From an uncultured Chlorobiales bacterium (GTDB lineage Bacteria > Bacteroidota > Chlorobiia > Chlorobiales > Chlorobiaceae): a stretch of 9,458 nt of DNA. Under the pieces are notes generated by a model, which saw only the letters and a list, made by a program, of their open reading frames with translations, was not told the DNA's origin and did no database searches. Made by a program: the position numbers and the translations under genes. How positions within the stretch are numbered: position 1 is the first letter of the stretch; each line of letters begins with the position of its first letter. Positions 6,086 to 9,458 of the stretch are shown here, piece after piece. The stretch covers positions 1-9,458 of the forward strand of contig CAIUQW010000095.1 in assembly GCA_903901395.1 (NCBI GenBank). The letters run 5' to 3'.

Positions 6086-6622
6086 ATGGAACAGACACTT
6101 ACCAGGCGCTCGGCCTTTTGCGCGACCTGCATCGCCGACGCGCGAGACGCTTTCAGCGCGGCGGGCGTCGAGGTGACAAGTCGCGACATCACAACGCTGG
6201 CGATTACGCTCTTCATCGAAGAAATGAAGCGCTCGCAGCGCCCAGCAACGCCACAGCCGAACGGCCACCAGCCAGCGGCGGCTTTGCCACCCGTACCCGC
6301 GCCGCCGCCCGTGCCTGGCTATCAGCCGCCAGCTCAGGCGACCAAGCAGCAACCCGGCCAGCAGTTTATCACCGGCCCGAATGGACGCCCGGTATGCCCG
6401 GTGCATGGAACCGAAATGGTCATGGGGCAATATGGCTGGTATTGCAATTCAAAAGCCGCGCCCGGCCACCCGACGAACGCCAAAGGCTACTGCAACTACC
6501 GGCCCGATAAAAACTGGCAGCCCGCGAGCGTTGCGCCGCTTGCTCAGCCAGCTCCACAGCAGCACGTCGCAACGAACGACTACGACGCACAGCAATTCCC
6601 GACTGACGATTTGCCTTTTTAA
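6086..6622 (+). CDS. Zinc-ribbon phage protein with SSB-like C-terminal tip
   Basis: This is a 178-residue protein with no recognised family. A short N-terminal domain (about 1-50, with Cys12 and Cys15, ending TTLAITLFIEEMKR) is followed by a Pro/Gln-rich linker (52-92). A putative zinc-binding module follows, with Cys104, His107 (CPVH), Cys120 and Cys136. Then comes a second Pro/Gln-rich linker (145-170) and the extreme C-terminus FPTDDLPF. The last residues match the acidic tip (D-D-I/L-P-F) by which bacterial SSB recruits replication and repair proteins. No OB-fold is apparent, so it is not a normal SSB. It starts 11 bases after the HTH_17 gene, and its neighbours include a resolvase and a replication candidate. 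A role as a single-strand DNA or replisome adaptor is inferred from the tail and context. Confidence 0.75.
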   Translation: MEQTLTRRSAFCATCIADARDAFSAAGVEVTSRDITTLAITLFIEEMKRSQRPATPQPNGHQPAAALPPVPAPPPVPGYQPPAQATKQQPGQQFITGPNGRPVCPVHGTEMVMGQYGWYCNSKAAPGHPTNAKGYCNYRPDKNWQPASVAPLAQPAPQQHVATNDYDAQQFPTDDLPF

Positions 6623-6640
6623 ACCACAAAACAAAGAACG

Positions 6641-7063
6641 ATGAAACGCAAAACCATTAAACAGCATCTCGAATGCAGGCTTACTGACGCCGAGAAGATT
6701 GAGCGCGGCGCGGCCAGCGCAACACTGACGCTCGAGATCGGCGAACTCGAACTCGCCAAAAAATCTGCCGCCGATGACTTCAAGGCTCGAATCGACGGCA
6801 AAGCGCTGGAAGTCAAATCGATAGCGCGGACGCTTAAGCAGGGTTTTGAAATTCGCGAGGTCGGCTGTGAGGAGCAAAAGGATTACCAGGCGAGAACCGT
6901 CACGATCATCAGGCTCGACACCGGCGAGATCGTCAGTAGCCGCGGAATGACCATCGAAGAGATGCAGGAGCCGTTCGGCTTTGCTGAGGAAGCTGAGTTC
7001 GAAGAGTCTGAAGCTCGACCACAGCCTGAAGAAATGCGAATCGTCCGGCTCGGCAATGACTGA
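6641..7063 (+). CDS. Conserved-looking phage protein of unknown function
   Basis: This 140-residue protein is not recognised. Residues 14-68 are charged and helical, probably a coiled coil (ERGAASATLTLEIGELELAK). Residues 69-105 look like a small beta unit ending TIIRLDTGEIVSSRGMTIEEMQ. The tail (115-130) is very acidic. A helical region followed by a DTGE-type hairpin recalls small proteins encoded near recombination genes in Bacteroidetes prophages, but I cannot name a family. It starts 18 bases after the zinc-ribbon gene behind an A-rich leader, and its end overlaps the resolvase start by eight bases, so it is firmly part of the operon. Confidence 0.7.
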   Translation: MKRKTIKQHLECRLTDAEKIERGAASATLTLEIGELELAKKSAADDFKARIDGKALEVKSIARTLKQGFEIREVGCEEQKDYQARTVTIIRLDTGEIVSSRGMTIEEMQEPFGFAEEAEFEESEARPQPEEMRIVRLGND

Positions 7064-7469
7064 CAAAGTGAAATTCGTGATCCCCGGCGAGCTTTACAGC
7101 TCCAAGAACTCTAAAGGCGTAATCGCCGGGGGAATCACCAAGAACGGAAAGGTACGGAGGATCCCGATCAGTTCGAAAGCGGCGCGGCGTCAAGCTCAAC
7201 AGTTCGCCGCGTTGCTCGAAAGCAATCCCGGTTTCAAAATAACATGGCTCAATGAAACCGCGTTGCATGAGATGCCTTACAGAATGCAGATCAAGATATT
7301 CAGAGGCCGCGCCGGTCGCTTCGATTACAACAACATAGTGCAAAACCTTTTCGACGCTATGGTGAAAGCCGAACTACTTCCTGACGATGACGCCGACACG
7401 CTGATTCCTGTATACGTGCCTTACGAGATCGACCGAAAGAACCCTCGCACTGAAATCGTTTTCCTGTGA
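7056..7469 (+). CDS. RusA-like Holliday-junction resolvase
   Basis: RusA endonucleases cut four-way DNA junctions as dimers, often for phage recombination or replication. The 137-residue product shows the RusA pattern: an opening strand FVIPGEL, basic segments, then RFDYNNIVQNLFDAMVKAEL followed by PDDDADTLIPVY. By alignment to E. coli RusA, Asp70 corresponds to Asp90 and Asp91 falls in the acidic cluster 110-112. Asp72 is replaced by Asn92, and Lys76 by Gln96. Similar D-Y-x-N forms seem common in Bacteroidetes phage members as I remember them, so this may be a subfamily trait rather than a dead enzyme. The start at ATG 7056 overlaps the previous gene by eight bases; a longer upstream frame from 6981 runs inside that gene. 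The stop overlaps the next start in GTGA. Confidence 0.8.
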   Translation: MTDKVKFVIPGELYSSKNSKGVIAGGITKNGKVRRIPISSKAARRQAQQFAALLESNPGFKITWLNETALHEMPYRMQIKIFRGRAGRFDYNNIVQNLFDAMVKAELLPDDDADTLIPVYVPYEIDRKNPRTEIVFL

Positions 7470-8161
7470 TAGCAATCCCCGACAGCTTTGCCGCCGAGCT
7501 GCCGCATGGCCGCGCCCTAACCCAGCTCGAAGCATACTTTTTGCTACACGTCGAGCTTGAGGCCGGGGCGCTGCTTTCGCTGAGTGAATGCGCCCGGCGC
7601 TGGCGGTGGTCGAGAACCAAAGTTCGAGCGGCTGTTGTGAAATGGGGATTGATAATCGAAGCAGGAAAGCCAACGAGAATAAAAACAATAAAAGAACAGT
7701 CTAAGCCACAAGAAAATAAAGAGTTAAAAGAGCCGAAAAACGGCAAAAAAACAGCGGCGAGACCCACAAAGCCCGCCCCGGAGATCAGCGACGAACTCTT
7801 CCCTGATCTCGAAGCCAAAACACCGCCGACGTTCTCGCCGAAATTCATCATTGGCCCGTGGTTGCGCTGGTGCCAAACGAAGAAAGGCGGGAACTATCCG
7901 AACGAAAAGTCCAGACAGCGGATGTTGCAGAAGCTCTACGAAATGAGCCGAGGCGACGAAGAGCTGGCGGAGCGAGCGCTCGAAGAGGCGTTCGCTAAGA
8001 ACTATATGACGTTTATATACAGCAACTTCGACACCCCTTACTATGAAACCCCTGCAAGCAATCATTCCAGTGGCTGCGCAAACCCTCACGCGGCGCGAAA
8101 CGCCGAGAGGCTCAGACAGCTTGCTCTCGATGGCAATCCAAGCGCACGGCGGGACGCCTGA
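7466..8161 (+). CDS. Candidate phage replication initiator / helicase loader (winged helix)
   Basis: Residues 16-65 look like a winged helix-turn-helix (TQLEAYFLLHVE, then LSECARRWRWSRTKVRAAVVKWGLI). A Lys-rich, probably disordered linker (70-105) leads to a helical C-terminal domain (128-186) with WLRWCQTKKGGNYPNEKSRQ and ELAERALEEAFAKNYMTFIY. The latter recalls the DnaD/helicase-loader pattern ending with an aromatic-rich motif. This arrangement is common in phage O-like replication proteins that bind an origin and load the helicase. The GTG start at 7466 overlaps the resolvase stop (GTGA), implying coupled translation. The DNA encoding the linker is unusually A-rich, as with origins placed inside initiator genes. 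The last 119 bases overlap the next ORF. The function is inferred from architecture and context, not from a firm family match. Confidence 0.62.
   Translation: MIAIPDSFAAELPHGRALTQLEAYFLLHVELEAGALLSLSECARRWRWSRTKVRAAVVKWGLIIEAGKPTRIKTIKEQSKPQENKELKEPKNGKKTAARPTKPAPEISDELFPDLEAKTPPTFSPKFIIGPWLRWCQTKKGGNYPNEKSRQRMLQKLYEMSRGDEELAERALEEAFAKNYMTFIYSNFDTPYYETPASNHSSGCANPHAARNAERLRQLALDGNPSARRDA
7676..7751. other. A-rich island inside the replication gene, candidate origin
   Basis: Within an otherwise GC-rich gene this stretch is strongly A-rich on the plus strand, with loose repeats of AATAAA (in AATAAAAAC, AATAAAAGAAC and AATAAAGAG). It coincides with the linker between the DNA-binding and C-terminal domains of the initiator candidate, as the lambda origin lies in gene O. 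No exact iterons are visible, so this is a suggestion only. Confidence 0.3.
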
Positions 8162-8801
8162 AGCTGCACTTGCGTCGGCGCGGCGACATGTCGAGCTGGC
8201 GAACCTCGCGGAGATCGAGAGAGCCGTTAGGCTCATTCAGGTTACAAAAGGCAAGTGCTACAGCCAGGCACTCGAAAAAAACATCGGGCAAACGCCGGGG
8301 TCTGGAATGGAGCTGCTCGGCATTGACAAGATGCTCCTCGACATGCGGATCACCCTCGCCGAACTTGACGAGCTTTTCAAAACAGTGAACCGCACCAAAT
8401 ACCAGTTCACCACATATTCGCCATTGCCGGAGGTAGCAGACTGGCGGCAGTGCCTCGACGACATCCGCTTGAAGAACATCTTGAGGCTTGACCAGGCGCA
8501 CCAGCTCTTAAAAGCCGAGGCCGAATCGAAGCGCTTGCCTGAGAATGCGAGCTTCACGCCTCGCCAGCTCAAGGCCGCTGTCGATCTCGGCATGTGGAAG
8601 CTGATGTTCGAAGAGCAGCGCCAAGCCTGCTACATGCTGCTCGAATGGGTTGATCTGCCACGCGAAGCCATCGATGCGTATTGGTGTTCACTCAGTGCAG
8701 ACGAGAAACGCGGTGTGCTGACGCTCGGCAATGCATCGGCGCGAGGGTTGGCGACTCAGCGGCTTTACGAAGAGCGCTACGGCGTAATAGCGACGAAATA
8801 A
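8043..8801 (+). CDS. Unknown phage protein, 252 residues
   Basis: I do not recognise this protein. It is largely helical, with segments around 45-75 (EAALASARRHVELANLAEIERAVRLIQ), 93-115 (LLGIDKMLLDMRITLAELDELF) and 160-215. There are Trp and Cys residues in the C-terminal half, but no cluster that suggests metal binding. No signal peptide or membrane segment is seen. The ATG at 8043 gives a 119-base overlap with the preceding gene; an in-frame ATG at 8130 (MAIQAHGG) would cut this to 32 bases and is a reasonable alternative. It is the last gene before an AT-rich gap of about 100 bases, and its position suggests a replication or recombination accessory role, which is inference only. Confidence 0.72.
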   Translation: MKPLQAIIPVAAQTLTRRETPRGSDSLLSMAIQAHGGTPEAALASARRHVELANLAEIERAVRLIQVTKGKCYSQALEKNIGQTPGSGMELLGIDKMLLDMRITLAELDELFKTVNRTKYQFTTYSPLPEVADWRQCLDDIRLKNILRLDQAHQLLKAEAESKRLPENASFTPRQLKAAVDLGMWKLMFEEQRQACYMLLEWVDLPREAIDAYWCSLSADEKRGVLTLGNASARGLATQRLYEERYGVIATK

Positions 8802-8899
8802 AAGCTTGCGCTATACTAAAATTAAATAGAAATAATTAGGAATATTAAGGAATAAAATGTAAATTCTTTTAATGGCTGAACAACACAAACCCTACCAAA
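8802..8899 (+). promoter_or_regulatory. AT-rich leader with shared element upstream of the 8900 gene
   Basis: This gap holds TATACT (8812-8817), a good -10 hexamer without a clear -35. It also holds a region (8831-8864) resembling 5642-5674, with AATAAT, AATAT, AAGGAATAAA and GTAA. AAGGA is followed five bases later by ATG TAA (8857-8862), a start codon directly followed by a stop. A promoter for the downstream genes, possibly co-regulated with the divergent region, is likely. Confidence 0.45.
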
Positions 8900-9283
8900 A
8901 TGACAAACGCCGACCGCATCTACCACGCCCACGTTAAGGGTCAGCTCAAGGGCAACCCACAGCGTTATATCGACGTCGCCGAGAAGATCAACTCGGCGAT
9001 TGATGAAAGCTCGCTTTTCGATAGTGAGGCCGTATTCAGTGATGACGAGCTGGTATTGGTGCGCGATCTCATTGACGCTCATCTCGTTTACCGTAACCCT
9101 TGCATCGTGAGTGATCAGGAAAACAGGTGCATCAACTACGGGATGTTTTACCAGAAATTCCTTCGCGTTGATGAGACTTTCGACCTCGAAGCACAAACCG
9201 CCGAACTCCTGACGCTCAGGAATCGCGTGACGGAACTCGAAGAGCTGCTCGGCGAGCGCTTCACAACTACTCTGGCGAGCTGA
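8900..9283 (+). CDS. Unknown protein, 127 residues, C-terminal leucine-zipper-like helix
   Basis: This protein is not recognised. The N-terminal two thirds are mixed helix and loop with two Cys (CIVSDQENRCINYG), too few to argue for zinc binding. Residues 90-118 form a heptad pattern of Leu/Val (LEAQTAELLTLRNRVTELEELLGE) typical of a short coiled coil, so it probably forms dimers. The ATG at 8900 follows an A/C-rich leader without a Shine-Dalgarno. It starts a new segment after the AT-rich gap and is followed after 13 bases by a small membrane-protein gene with a strong ribosome binding site. Confidence 0.72.
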   Translation: MTNADRIYHAHVKGQLKGNPQRYIDVAEKINSAIDESSLFDSEAVFSDDELVLVRDLIDAHLVYRNPCIVSDQENRCINYGMFYQKFLRVDETFDLEAQTAELLTLRNRVTELEELLGERFTTTLAS

Positions 9284-9296
9284 GGAGGGCGCAACA

Positions 9297-9446
9297 ATGG
9301 AAATCCTCTTTACAATAATCGTGGCCGCCGTGATATTCGCCGGGCTGATCGCCTTGCAAGGCGCGGCGCTCGGATTGCTTTGGCGTGACGATGCGGCTTT
9401 CAGCGCATGGAAAGCAGAGAATGACGACAAACTCAAAACCCCTTGA
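9297..9446 (+). CDS. Small single-span membrane protein, 49 residues
   Basis: A short gene of 49 codons starts at ATG 9297 with GGAGG (9284-9288) eight bases upstream, the best ribosome binding site of the element. Residues 3-29 are a hydrophobic stretch (ILFTIIVAAVIFAGLIAL) ending before LLWRDD, and the tail of about 20 residues is charged and soluble. The distribution of charges suggests the C-terminus is in the cytoplasm. The function is unknown. Small phage membrane proteins include holins, superinfection-exclusion factors and inhibitors, but a single-span protein next to replication genes gives no firm hint. Confidence 0.6.
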   Translation: MEILFTIIVAAVIFAGLIALQGAALGLLWRDDAAFSAWKAENDDKLKTP

Positions 9447-9449
9447 ATC

Positions 9450-9458
9450 ATGACAGAC
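9450..9458 (+). CDS. Start of another gene, cut by the window end
   Basis: ATG ACA GAC (Met-Thr-Asp) begins three bases after the stop of the small membrane protein, at a spacing typical of the next operon gene. Only three codons are visible and nothing more can be said. Confidence 0.3.

Noticed and set aside
6449..7066. 205-codon minus-strand frame across the 6086 and 6641 genes
   Set aside because: It runs against a tightly spaced operon and shows no domain; it is probably a shadow.
8872..8937. 21-codon frame MAEQHKPYQNDK before and into the 8900 gene
   Set aside because: It is very short, lacks a ribosome site, and overlaps the better-supported start at 8900.
1..9458. CRISPR array, insertion sequence or rRNA
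   Set aside because: No spaced direct repeats of CRISPR size, no transposase gene or terminal inverted repeats, and no rRNA-like sequence were seen.

Overview
This window looks like a green sulfur bacterium (Chlorobi, probably Chlorobaculum or Chlorobium) carrying an integrated phage-like element. The host call rests on two genes. One is a [2Fe-2S] protein of the chlorosome envelope CsmI/CsmJ/CsmX type, and the other is a CrtH-type carotenoid isomerase. The species call comes from family recognition, not from a database search. Both the host part and the element are fairly GC-rich with long shadow ORFs, while the control regions between genes are strikingly AT-rich.

Host part (1 to about 3,850): the chlorosome [2Fe-2S] protein (90-767, +) is followed by a bulged hairpin with a GTGA loop (790-816) and an alanine dehydrogenase (867-2090, +). 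The latter converges on the carotenoid isomerase (2192-3712, -). The short gap between these two holds a 10-bp-periodic GTCCAT repeat that can fold into a long hairpin. Upstream of crtH is an AT-rich control region with a possible rightward promoter and an AGGAGG Shine-Dalgarno sequence that has no start codon at a useful distance. The left edge of the element probably lies near there.

Element (about 3,850 to the end, and beyond the window): a tyrosine recombinase (3952-5022, +) is preceded by two tandem TTTGTCCCGCA repeats that look like arm-type integrase sites. Next come a small unknown ORF (5084-5314, +) and a short Xre-like repressor (5286-5624, -). The repressor sits back to back, across an AT-rich divergent control region, with a rightward early operon. 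The operon encodes an excisionase-like MerR/HTH_17 protein, a zinc-ribbon protein ending in an SSB-like DDLPF tip, an unknown helical protein, a RusA-like Holliday-junction resolvase, a winged-helix replication/helicase-loader candidate, and an unknown 252-residue protein. After an AT-rich gap follow an unknown 127-residue protein, a 49-residue single-membrane-segment protein, and the first codons of another gene.

Together these read as the integration, lysogeny-control and DNA replication/recombination module of a temperate phage or phage-derived island. No terminase, capsid or tail gene is within view, so whether it is a complete prophage cannot be decided here. Three AT-rich control regions share a similar sequence (AATAT, then GGAATAAA, then GTAA), which may be a common promoter or operator of the element.
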